Assembly (NCBI GenBank): GCA_963798195.1 | Contig: CAWCSF010000010.1 | Span: 1,798,001 to 1,862,000 of the forward strand | Reading direction: 5' to 3' | Length of the DNA: 64,000 bases | DNA from: CAVSRC01 sp963798195 | Lineage (GTDB): Bacteria; Pseudomonadota; Alphaproteobacteria; Rhizobiales; Kaistiaceae | Shown here: piece after piece, positions 45,513 through 53,669 of the stretch | Numbering within the stretch: the stretch's first letter is position 1 | How the letters are laid out: each line of letters begins with the position of its first letter | Notes under the pieces: model-generated | Told to the model about the DNA's origin: nothing | Databases searched by the model: none | The model's input: only the letters and a program-made list of their open reading frames with translations | Translations under genes and position numbers: made by a program

Positions 45513-46086
45513 ATGCAGGCCGAGGCGTCACGCTCGCGCGCTTCTTGCCGGCCTGATGTGGGGGTTGGCACTGTGGTCCGCGACAGCGGAAGCAGCCGGC
45601 GCCATCGCCGACTTCAGGAATACGGATCGGATGTCGCAGCCGATCGTGCTCCCAGATCTTTCGCGATCCGAATTCACGCTCGCGCACCATGGCCGAAAGC
45701 TTGTTCTGGTTCATTTCTTCGCCACATGGTGTGAGCCTTGCCGCGAAGAGATTCCCGCCCTCAACAGGCTGATCAAGCGGTCGGCAAAGAGTGAAACGCC
45801 GATCGCACTCTACGAGATTTCCGTTCGCGACGCGGATCTGGCGGTGCGCCGCTTCGCGCAAGACCTGCAGCTTGCCAACCCTATCCTGCTCGACCGTGAC
45901 GGAGCGGTCGCGAAGTCGTGGACAGTGACCTCCCTGCCCACGACATACGTGCTGGATTCCGACCTCGTCCCGCGACTGCTCGTCGAGCAGGACGTCGCGT
46001 GGGATGACATCGACCTCCGCCAGCTTTCTGACCTGATGAACACCGATGGGGCGACCGTCCAGGCGGTCTCCGTTCAGCACAATTGA
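45505..46086 (+). CDS. TlpA/ResA-like exported thioredoxin-fold protein
   Basis: 193 residues with a signal or anchor sequence (LLAGLMWGLALWSATAEAAG) and a thioredoxin fold with the redox motif WCEPC and the cis-proline segment SLPTTYVLD. It is probably a periplasmic or membrane-anchored thiol oxidoreductase. The start at 45505 lies inside selD (8-bp overlap), so it is translationally linked to selenophosphate synthesis. Whether it works in selenium reduction or on the downstream transglutaminase-like protein is not known. Confidence 0.85.
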   Translation: MAKCRPRRHARALLAGLMWGLALWSATAEAAGAIADFRNTDRMSQPIVLPDLSRSEFTLAHHGRKLVLVHFFATWCEPCREEIPALNRLIKRSAKSETPIALYEISVRDADLAVRRFAQDLQLANPILLDRDGAVAKSWTVTSLPTTYVLDSDLVPRLLVEQDVAWDDIDLRQLSDLMNTDGATVQAVSVQHN

Positions 46087-46099
46087 AGGAGACGGACGA

Positions 46100-47203
46100 A
46101 TGTTGATCAACCGACGACAGCTTCTTCTGCAGGGCGGCACGGCTCTGGCAATGGGATCCCTACTGCCTCGGATAGCCCTTGCGGATGACGCCTTCGCGCC
46201 GCAGCCCGGCGAATGGCGCACGTTCGAGGTGACGACGCGTCTCCAGATACAGGCCGAAGGGCCGACGCAGGCCTGGATTCCGATCCCCGCCGTCAACGAG
46301 AGCGCGTGGTTCCGCTCACTCGGCAGCAACTGGATGGCGAACACGGCGAATGCCAAGGAAGCAACCGAACACCGCTACGGCGCCGCCTTCGTTCACGCCG
46401 AGTGGGACGCAAGCGAGTCGAACCCCGTGATCGAGGTGCGCAGCAAAATCGCAACGCGCGACCGGGCGATAGATTTTGCGAACCCGACCAGCAGCGCGCC
46501 TTTGCCGGACGGCGAGCGTGCGCTCTACACAAGGGGCACCGACCTGATACCTGTCGATGGCATCGTCAAGGAGACCTCCGACCGCATCACCGCCGGAGCC
46601 GGCGGCGATCTCGCCAAGGCGCGCGCCATCTACGAATGGGTGGTGGAGAATACCTATCGCAATGCGGCGACCCGCGGATGCGGCATCGGCGATATCGGGG
46701 CCATGCTGACGAGCGGGAATTTCGGCGGCAAGTGCGCCGACCTTAACGCCCTCTACGTCGGTCTGGCGCGCTCCGCCGGCCTGCCCGCGCGCGACGTTTA
46801 CGGCATTCGCGTTGCGCCCTCGAAGTTCGGCTACAAGAGCCTGGGCGCAGGTTCGGAGGTCATCACCAAGGCGCAGCATTGCCGCTCGGAGGTTTACCTC
46901 GACGGATTCGGATGGGTCCCCGTCGACCCGGCCGATGTTCGCAAGGTCATGCTCGAAGAGCCGCCGAAGAACCTGCCGATCGACGATCCGAAGGTCGTCG
47001 CCGCACGCAAGGCACTGTTCGGCTCGTGGGAGACGAACTGGCTTGCCTACAACTTCGCCCACGACGTGGTTCTGCCGGGCGCCGCCGGGCCGAGGCTGGG
47101 CTTCCTCATGTATCCGCAGGCAGAGACGGCGGGCCTTCGGTTCGACTGCCTCGACCCGGACAACTTCAAGTACACGATCACGTCTCGCGAGATCGCTGCC
47201 TAA
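46100..47203 (+). CDS. Exported transglutaminase-like cysteine protease-fold protein
   Basis: 367 residues from ATG 46100 (GAAGGAGACGG upstream). A twin-arginine-type signal (NRRQLLLQGGTALAMGS, cleavage near LADDA) is followed by an N-terminal beta domain and a transglutaminase core. That core has Cys in GNFGGKCADLNALYVGLARSAG, His in AQHCRSEVYL and Asp in WVPVDPADV, i.e. a complete Cys-His-Asp triad. It is likely a periplasmic peptidase or transamidase. It is the third gene of selD-thioredoxin-transglutaminase; the link to selenium is positional only. Confidence 0.85.
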   Translation: MLINRRQLLLQGGTALAMGSLLPRIALADDAFAPQPGEWRTFEVTTRLQIQAEGPTQAWIPIPAVNESAWFRSLGSNWMANTANAKEATEHRYGAAFVHAEWDASESNPVIEVRSKIATRDRAIDFANPTSSAPLPDGERALYTRGTDLIPVDGIVKETSDRITAGAGGDLAKARAIYEWVVENTYRNAATRGCGIGDIGAMLTSGNFGGKCADLNALYVGLARSAGLPARDVYGIRVAPSKFGYKSLGAGSEVITKAQHCRSEVYLDGFGWVPVDPADVRKVMLEEPPKNLPIDDPKVVAARKALFGSWETNWLAYNFAHDVVLPGAAGPRLGFLMYPQAETAGLRFDCLDPDNFKYTITSREIAA

Positions 47204-47221
47204 GCGGCCTTCAACGACATG

Positions 47222-47250
47222 CCGGCCTTGGGCTCAACCCCCAAGGCCGG
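47222..47250. terminator. Bidirectional terminator between transglutaminase gene and tRNA-Sec
   Basis: A perfect 11-bp stem (CCGGCCTTGGG / CCCAAGGCCGG) with a 7-base loop, placed between the convergent plus- and minus-strand operons. Confidence 0.75.
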
Positions 47251-47265
47251 TGCTTTCGACGGGAT

Positions 47266-47361
47266 TGGCGAAGGAGAATGGGAGTCGAACCCACCAAGGA
47301 CCGTCTGACGGCCCCACCCGGATTTGAAGTCCGGACGCCCCACCGGGGACGATTCTCCTCC
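47266..47361 (-). tRNA. selC: tRNA-Sec (anticodon UCA), CCA encoded
   Basis: A 96-nt minus-strand tRNA with selenocysteine-tRNA features: an 8-bp acceptor stem (GGAGGAGA with TCTCCTTC), a long extra arm (GGGGCCGTC...ACGGTCC), an anticodon loop ACTTCAAA giving UCA, and T-arm GTGGGTTCGACTCCCAT. Discriminator G and genomic CCA follow. It begins 13 bp after the selB stop, so it is probably cotranscribed with selA-selB. Confidence 0.96.
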
Positions 47362-47374
47362 ATCTGAAAAGTTA

Positions 47375-49305
47375 TCATGTGGCTTCGGCCTCCGACGAAG
47401 AGCCGAGGCCCAATCGCGCAACGCGGCGAACGTCGCCGACCCGGGTGGTGACGCCCCGTCGATCGAAATATTCGAGAACCTTGATGCCCAGCGTGCGGCC
47501 ACAGCCCGCACGATCCTTGAACTCTGCTGCCGTAAACGTTTGGCTTTGGCTTGCAACCGCAAGGTCGCGCGCCATGCTGATCATCTCATCGAGAGCTGTG
47601 GGCAGAAAGTAGCGGTTGTGGGCGACTTCGACGAGTTCGCCAATAGCCGCCAGAACCTTGCACAAACGCCGCGTATCGGCGACCTGGACGTCCATAGCCA
47701 TGCTGAGTTCGCGTACCGTGGGCGGATGGTACGGCGCGCCGGCAATCAAGGACCGAATGCGTTCCCAGAGTTTCTCATCAGCCGCACCGAGGCTCGGACT
47801 GTGGTCCGGCAGGCGCACAAAACCCGAGCTGATGACAATCGCCTGCCTATCGGCCAGCAGGCCGACTAGAGCAGTGAAGACAGGCACGGGATAGCGCTGC
47901 GCGAGCACCCGTCGAAGCTTCTCCTCGGGTATCCCCGCCTGTTCCGGGTTCTCGCCGTGGAATGCGCCGAGGATGCTCGTGGTGGCCTCCTGCATGGCCG
48001 CGAGCGATGCCTCGGTCACCGCGCATCGGGCGCCTGCCGGACTGAAACGCACGGCATCCGGGCCGAGAGCATTCTCGATTTCGTCATTGGTCATCGACCG
48101 CGCATTGGCGAATGCCTCAAGATCGACCACGAAGGGTGGAACGGCCAGCAAGGCGGCGAGTGCCGCTGCGCGATCAGGCACAGCGAGAGCTTCGAGCATC
48201 TGCATCCGCTGCGCCGTCCGTCGGCGACGCGCGGGCGCGTGGGGGTCGACCACGGTACCGCCACCAATGGTCGATTCCGCGCCGATGTCGCGCAGAACAA
48301 AGCGATCGCCGTGACGAGCAGGCAATTTCTCCGGCAGAACGATTTGCGCGAAGGCACTGCTGCCCTGCGCGAAGGCATCGGCCGATAGTGGCACGAGGCG
48401 CGCGGGCGACCGGCTCGTTCCGAGATGAAAAAAGACCGGATGCCAGCTTCGCAGTGCCCGCCCCTTGCCAGCAGAAGGGTCACCTTCGCGTCGAGCCGGT
48501 CGGTCAGCATCGTCCGGGACGGATCGGCCAGCCAGTCCCCGCGCTTGATCGCGTTCCGGCTGATACCGCTGCCGGAAAGATTGAGCGCGCATCGCTGGCC
48601 GGCCATGCCACGCTCCACCGGCTGGTTCTGAGCATGAATCGAGCGGACTGTCGCTGGGATGCCCTGCGGCAGCACGGTAACGGTATCGCCGACTGCCACG
48701 CTACCGGAAATCGCCGTGCCGGTGACCACCGTGCCCGTGCCCTGGAGCGTGAAGGACCGATCGATGGCCAGTCGAAACGTGCCGCCGCGCGCTAACCGAG
48801 GACGGCTGCGCGCTTCGTCTTCCAGTCGTTGGCGGAGCGGCGGTATGCCCTCCCCTGTTGCAGCAGACACCGGGTAGAGATCTGCTTCCGCAAATCTGGT
48901 GCCGCCAAGCACCGCCCGCACCTCGGCTTCGGCCGCATGCTGTCGCGCGTCATCCACCAGATCGATCTTCGTCAAGGCAACGACGCCGGCGCGAATGCCC
49001 AGAAGATCGACAATCGCGAGGTGCTCGCGCGTCTGCGGCTTGACGCCGTCGTCCGCCGCCACGACCAGCAGCAGGAAATCGATTCCGGCGGCGCCCGCCA
49101 ACATGGTGTGCACAAAGCGTTCGTGACCGGGGACGTCGACGAAACCGAGGACATCGCCTCCCTCGATCGGCACATAAGCGAATCCCAGTTCGATGGTGAT
49201 GCCGCGCGCCTTTTCCTCTTTCAGCCGATCGGTATCGACGCCCGTCAGCGCACGAACGAGCAGCGTCTTGCCGTGATCGATATGCCCCGCGGTACCGACG
49301 ATCAT
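47375..49305 (-). CDS. selB: Selenocysteine-specific elongation factor SelB (one frameshift as assembled)
   Basis: GTPase that delivers Sec-tRNA to UGA codons by binding the mRNA SECIS hairpin. The N-terminal G domain has GHIDHGKT, GITIELGFAY, DVPGHE and TKID; the beta-barrel domains and a C-terminal winged-helix array (to about residue 643) follow. The frame shifts after VTLLLARG: adding one G within the run at 48461-48464 restores ARGRALRSWHPVFFHLG and a continuous protein of about 643 residues, close to the usual SelB length. ATG 49305 overlaps the selA stop (ATGA). Either an indel error or a real lesion; a programmed shift is not supported by a classic slippery heptamer. Confidence 0.88.
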
Positions 49306-50761
49306 GAGCGCGGGCGCTCGCCGGATATGTCGAGTCGCGGGAGTTGCTCGACAAATGCGTCGACGTTTTCCAGGCAGCGGAGATCGAGGATGAGGCGGCC
49401 TTCGTGAATACGGCCGATCACGGGAATCGGGAGGTTCCGCAGGTGGACGGCAAGCCCCTCTACCGCCCTGCCCATCGCCTTCTGTCCGACAGGCATGATG
49501 GCCACGCCTGCGCTCGGGATCGTAGCCAGCGGCAGCGCACCGCTTCCGGTTTCACTGTCGCAATCGACAGAGGCCACATTCCAAGCGTCTCCAAGGGCCC
49601 GCCCAATCGGCGCCACCAGCATTTCGGCGATCCGCCGAATCTCGGCCCTTGTGCGCAACAGCAGGCGCAACGTAGGCAGCTTCTGCGATAGACTGTCGGG
49701 ATCGCGATAGAGCCTCAGCGTCGCCTCCAGCGCCGCCAGCCGGATACGGTCCAGGCGCAGCGCCCGCTTGAGCGGGTTCTTCGCCAGCCTCCGCACGAAT
49801 TCGCTACGGCCGACCACTAGCCCGGCCTGCGGCCCACCGAGAATCTTGTCGCCGCTGAAGGTCACGAGGTCGGCGCCGTCTTGCAGCGCCGCGATCACCG
49901 TGCGCTCCGGCGGCAGCCCGTACCGACTCGATGTCGACCAGCGCGCCACTGCCCAGATCGTCGATGAAAGGCAAGTCCGCGCTCGTGCGCCACCGCGGCC
50001 ACGTCTGCGTGGGAAACCTGCGCCGTGAAGCCCTGGATGACAAAGTTGCTGGTGTGGACCTTCATCAGCGCTGCGGTGCGCGGGCCGATTGCGTCGCGAT
50101 AGTCCTTGAGATGGGTCCGGTTGGTCGCGCCAACCTCGCGCAGCTTAGCACCGGCGCGCGCCATGACGTCCGGCATGCGAAACGATCCGCCGATCTCAAC
50201 GAGTTCGCCACGCGAGACGACGACCTCTTTGCGGTTGGCCAGAGTGTTGAGGCAGAGGATAACGGCGGCCGCGTTGTTGTTGACCACCAGCGCGTCCTCG
50301 GCGCCGGTCAGTTTCAACAACAGCCCGCGGACATGATCGTCACGTTCGCCACGCTTCCCATCGTCTATGTCGAACTCGAGATTGGTCGCATCGCGCATGG
50401 CGGCGAGCGCCGCGTCTCGGGCCAACTCGGCAAGAATTGCGCGGCCAAGGTTCGTATGCAGCACGGTGCCGGTCAGGTTGAAGACAGAGCGCTGCGACGG
50501 CCGGGATTCGTTGTCGGATAGACGCGCGGCGCTCTCCGCAACATCCACGGTCGACACGTCGCTTGTCTCATCGTTGCGCCTCTTCTCGGCAAGGACAACG
50601 CGAACAGCGGCGGTGACGCTCTGCCTGCCGTGGCGGGCGATAGCCTCACGGGCCACCTCCGTCCGAAGGACGGCATCGACGGACGGGAGGTCCGCATGGC
50701 GCGGCACCGGTTCGTCCGATTTCGCCGCAGCGAGCGCTTCCCGGTCCGCGGAATTCACCAT
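49302..50761 (-). CDS. selA: L-seryl-tRNA(Sec) selenium transferase SelA (two 1-nt indels as assembled)
   Basis: PLP enzyme that converts seryl-tRNA-Sec to selenocysteyl-tRNA-Sec. N-terminal and cofactor-domain segments are clear (RSVFNLTGTVLHTNLGRA, EDALVVNNNAAAVILCLNTLA, ELVEIGGSFRMPDVM), and so is the PLP lysine segment TFSGDKILGGPQAGL. Between them three frames follow each other: ...AHERGLAF, then IDDLGSGALVDIES, then YGLPPERT. Deleting one base from the AAA run at 49967-49969 and one from CC at 49923-49924 restores a 485-residue SelA. Start ATG 50761, 79 bp after the UGSC selenoprotein gene. Confidence 0.88.
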
Positions 50762-50840
50762 CGCGAAGCCTGTCCCGCGATGGTGATCTCTGCGTCGCCG
50801 GCACCACGGCCGTTCAAGCGGTCGTGGCCGAGCTCGGGCT

Positions 50841-51386
50841 TCAGGCCGAAGCCGTCATGCCCGCAACAAGCTTGTCGAACGTCTGGTCGGCCAGCGCTCG
50901 AAGCTCTTCGTCCGTCCGATCCTGGATTGGATGTTGAACCCATAAGATGATCGGCTCGTAGCCAAGGCTCTTGGCGGTCGCATCGGCGGCCTGCACGAAA
51001 GCAGTCGAGGCGACGACCATCGCCGGGATATCCATGCCGTCAATCGTGGCGCTGTCGTGCAGACCGCACGTAATACAGCTGCCTCAATCGGCGAGACCTA
51101 TGACCACCGACGCGACATTGTCGGAGATCATTTTCTGCTTCACCGCAGTGCTGACCAGGGTCCCCGGTCCCGGCTTCAGATAGCGCTGCACCGTAATGCC
51201 GCGCTCTGCAAAACGCTCTGCAACACGCTGCAGGTAGACGTCGCCACGCAGCTTTCCAATATCGAGGATGCCGACCACCTTGCCGTCGAGGGCTGGCGGT
51301 CTCTGCGCCTTCTTGCGCTGCACGATGCGATGCTCACCGGTCGGGTCGAGCAACGTCATCGATGGCGCATTGGTTTTCATCGCCAT
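50841..51386 (-). CDS. UGSC-family selenoprotein (in-frame TGA read as selenocysteine)
   Basis: Conventional reading stops at TGA 51084-51086, but the frame continues to a TGA at 50841 and gives a coherent 181-residue protein with selenocysteine at position 101. The junction reads VIGLAD-U-GSCITCGLHDS, i.e. a Sec-Gly-Ser-Cys redox motif, known from the family called UGSC (seleno)proteins, whose substrate is unknown to me. A bacterial SECIS hairpin begins 4 nt after the TGA, and selA, selB and selC follow on the same strand. The N-terminal part (LDGKVVGILDIGKLRGDVYLQ) looks like a Rossmann or flavodoxin-like beta-alpha unit. ATG 51386 follows AGGAATGAATCA and the preceding gene ends 4 nt upstream. 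Confidence 0.93.
51048..51083 (-). promoter_or_regulatory. Bacterial SECIS element of the UGSC gene
   Basis: Directly after the TGA the mRNA folds into GCUGU/ACAGC, a 5' bulge AUUA containing U, then CGUGC/GCACG closing the apical loop GGUCU. The apical core UGC-GGUCU-GCAC and the 18-nt spacing from UGA to the loop closely match the E. coli fdhF SECIS (from memory of that element). Confidence 0.9.
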
Positions 51387-51390
51387 TGAT

Positions 51391-52836
51391 TCATTCCTTG
51401 ATTGCACGCGTCATGACTTTGGTCAGGGTGCGTGGGCTCCACCCCTCGATGATCGCGGAGAACAAGCCAGCCTGCCCTCCGGCATGAACCACCCACAGAC
51501 TTTCCTCGGACAAGAACTTCGAAACCATCTGCCCCTTCATGCTGGCAGGCAATCCCGGGGCCATATCGTCGAGACCCGCCAGGACATCATCCGCCTTCAC
51601 CATGGTCAGGCGCAGGAGTTCGGCTTTGAACTGCGCCTTGGTCCAGCCGGCTTCGCGGAAGAGCCGCTGATGCTCCGGCGTGATGACGATAACGACATCC
51701 GGCCCAGGATACATCTTCGGGTGATGGGTACCCTTGAGCGCGGCGGCGAAGCTGCGCACCAGCAACTCGGGCGTCCGCGATTCCATGTCCACCACAACGC
51801 GAACGCCGGCACCTGCATAAAGCGTCACCGCCGATGTTTCGGGCGGCAATCCGCGCTCCACATGCAGCGGTTCCCAACAGGAATCCTCTTCGTTCTCGGC
51901 GAAGCAGAACCCGAGCTTGCCGGGTTGGCCGAGGGCCGACCGATCGACGCCGCCCGGCTTGCCGCCACCGACGTTGCGAACGATCAGTTGCAATGCACGG
52001 CCGATGGTCGAGTTTGCCCGGTTGCCCTGCCCCAGGGCGTTCATCCCTGAGTTCATGCGGATTTTGTTACGGATCGGTCCGTTCACGATGATGATCGGGC
52101 CGACAAACATGGTCGTTGCTATCGTGGAATGGGCGCCAAAACCCTCCCCGAGGTACGTCTCGACGGCGGCGATCAGGACCGGCATGTATTCCGGCTTGCA
52201 GCCCGCCATCACCGCGTTGATCGCGATCTTCTCTATGGTGCAGGGCTCGTAGTCAGAGGGCATCAGACCGATCACCTCATAGGGATCGCGGTTGGTGCCC
52301 TGGAGCATGCGGTAGACGCGAACCTGCGTTGGTGGCACGACGGGCAAGCCATCGCTCCATTCGCGGTCGTAGCAGGCCTCGATCTCGTCTTCCTGCGCGC
52401 CGATTTCGATCTGGCGCGATTTGAACACGATACCGCCCATCCGGACGGTGAGCTCGTCGGCGATACCCGGATCGGTATTCAGCGCGCCGCATCCCGGCCG
52501 CATCACTGGCAGGCCCGGCCCGAGATCCTTCAAGCCGCTGATGCCTTCCCAGTCTCCGCGGTGCCAACCGACGACGCGCTCGACCTCACGCCCCTTGTCG
52601 ACGCGGATGACGCTCGGGACCGTTTCGATATCAAGGCGCCAGGAGCGTTCAAGTTCGGTGTCGTCGATAACGCCGGAAATACCTGCCGGAAATGTTGGGT
52701 CGTCCTGGCTGAGAACCGTCAAGGGGATGCCCGCGGCAGCCATCTGCTGAAGGACCGGTTCAACCATCACGCAGGTCGGGCAGTCGCGCTTCACAATGAC
52801 GGCCAAGCCGTCCGGCAGGGCAACGGAACTCTGCAT
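51391..52836 (-). CDS. Thioredoxin-domain fusion protein, partner of the UGSC selenoprotein
   Basis: 481 residues. Residues about 10-100 form a thioredoxin-like domain with a CPTC motif (Cys19/Cys22) and the cis-proline segment DIETVPSVIRV. Residues about 130-481 form a large domain I cannot assign. It contains EWSDGLPVVPPTQ, an ACKPEYMPVLIAAVE-like segment (AGCKPEYMPVL), and FGAHSTIATTMFVGPIIIVNGP, with several conserved-looking cysteines. It is the first gene of the selenoprotein operon (GGAGGTCGTGAGGG before the ATG), 4 nt upstream of the UGSC gene. A redox or sulfur/selenium-transfer partner is the likely role (inference). Confidence 0.75.
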   Translation of the reverse strand: MQSSVALPDGLAVIVKRDCPTCVMVEPVLQQMAAAGIPLTVLSQDDPTFPAGISGVIDDTELERSWRLDIETVPSVIRVDKGREVERVVGWHRGDWEGISGLKDLGPGLPVMRPGCGALNTDPGIADELTVRMGGIVFKSRQIEIGAQEDEIEACYDREWSDGLPVVPPTQVRVYRMLQGTNRDPYEVIGLMPSDYEPCTIEKIAINAVMAGCKPEYMPVLIAAVETYLGEGFGAHSTIATTMFVGPIIIVNGPIRNKIRMNSGMNALGQGNRANSTIGRALQLIVRNVGGGKPGGVDRSALGQPGKLGFCFAENEEDSCWEPLHVERGLPPETSAVTLYAGAGVRVVVDMESRTPELLVRSFAAALKGTHHPKMYPGPDVVIVITPEHQRLFREAGWTKAQFKAELLRLTMVKADDVLAGLDDMAPGLPASMKGQMVSKFLSEESLWVVHAGGQAGLFSAIIEGWSPRTLTKVMTRAIKE

Positions 52837-52904
52837 CCCTCACGACCTCCAATCCGCGCGCAGGCTATAGACCTAGGCCCCAAAAGCACGGTAGGCAAGA
52901 AAAA

Positions 52905-52918
52905 TTGATACGTTTCAT
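52905..52918. promoter_or_regulatory. LacI-type operator, site 15 (selenoprotein operon / SnoaL gene)
   Basis: TTGATACGTTTCAT matches 12 of 14 consensus positions and differs by one base from the site before dctP. It lies 69 bp upstream of the selenoprotein operon and 78 bp upstream of the divergent SnoaL-like gene. Confidence 0.7.
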
Positions 52919-52995
52919 TTTTCCGGCGCCGGAGACGATTGAAAGAAGACGGGCGCCAAGATGCCGCGAGTACAAGGTCGATAAAGGGAGCACCC

Positions 52996-53433
52996 ATGGA
53001 AGTCCGCGACGAGCAGCAAATCTCATTCGAGTGCAGTCGCCTGCTGACCGCTTACGCGCAGGCGGTCGATTGCGGCGATGTGCCGGCGCTGTTGGCCGTT
53101 TTTGGTCCCGATGCGACCTTCATCAGCGGAAAGACGCGCCTGAGCGGTCACGACGAGATTGCCACCCTTCCCGCAGGCAGGCCGCCGACGCTGCAGGTGC
53201 GCCATCTTGTCGGCACCATCCATGTGGATGTAGCGGATGCCGAAACCGCTTCCGCGGTTTCCTACTATGCCGTGTTCAACGGCACCCATGGAGCCGATGG
53301 TCGGCCGGCGCCGATGGAGTTGCCCTTCAGCATGGGTGAGTGGCACAGCGCATTCCGCCGAACGCGGGACGGCTGGCGAATTACCCGCCACGAGGTCCGA
53401 CGCCTCTTTCAGCGTCGGAAAGACGGTGGCTGA
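52996..53433 (+). CDS. SnoaL-like/NTF2-fold protein
   Basis: 145 residues from ATG 52996 (AAAGGGAGCACC upstream). The pattern LLTAYAQAVDCGDVPALLAVFGPDATF and the closing WRITRHEVRR are typical of SnoaL-like cone-shaped proteins (bile-acid dehydratase or ketosteroid-isomerase-like), often small-molecule isomerases or dehydratases. It is divergent from the selenoprotein operon with a shared operator. Confidence 0.8.
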   Translation: MEVRDEQQISFECSRLLTAYAQAVDCGDVPALLAVFGPDATFISGKTRLSGHDEIATLPAGRPPTLQVRHLVGTIHVDVADAETASAVSYYAVFNGTHGADGRPAPMELPFSMGEWHSAFRRTRDGWRITRHEVRRLFQRRKDGG

Positions 53434-53669
53434 TCGCCTCTGGCCGGCTCTAGCCAGCTACACCTTTGCCCAATCCATGCCCATTCCGCGCATGTCGCTC
53501 CCACCACGGCGCGCAAAAGTGGTTTGCAGCGCCGGAGGTGATGGTGGATGCGCCATCAGAATAGCATCCGACCGGGGCATACGCTCCGGCCAAAAGGGTA
53601 AAGAACCAAACCAAGCGGAAACGTTGCCATTGGCCTAGCGAGGGCTTGGGAATCCTGGGAGGAAAAAGC

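Noticed and set aside
48455..48470. Programmed -1 frameshifting in selB
   Set aside because: There is no classic slippery heptamer and no obvious downstream stimulatory hairpin; a missing base in a G-run is simpler.
53615..53628. GCGGAAACGTTGCC upstream of dctP 2 as a further operator
   Set aside because: Only the GAAACGTT core fits; the outer arms of the palindrome are lost.
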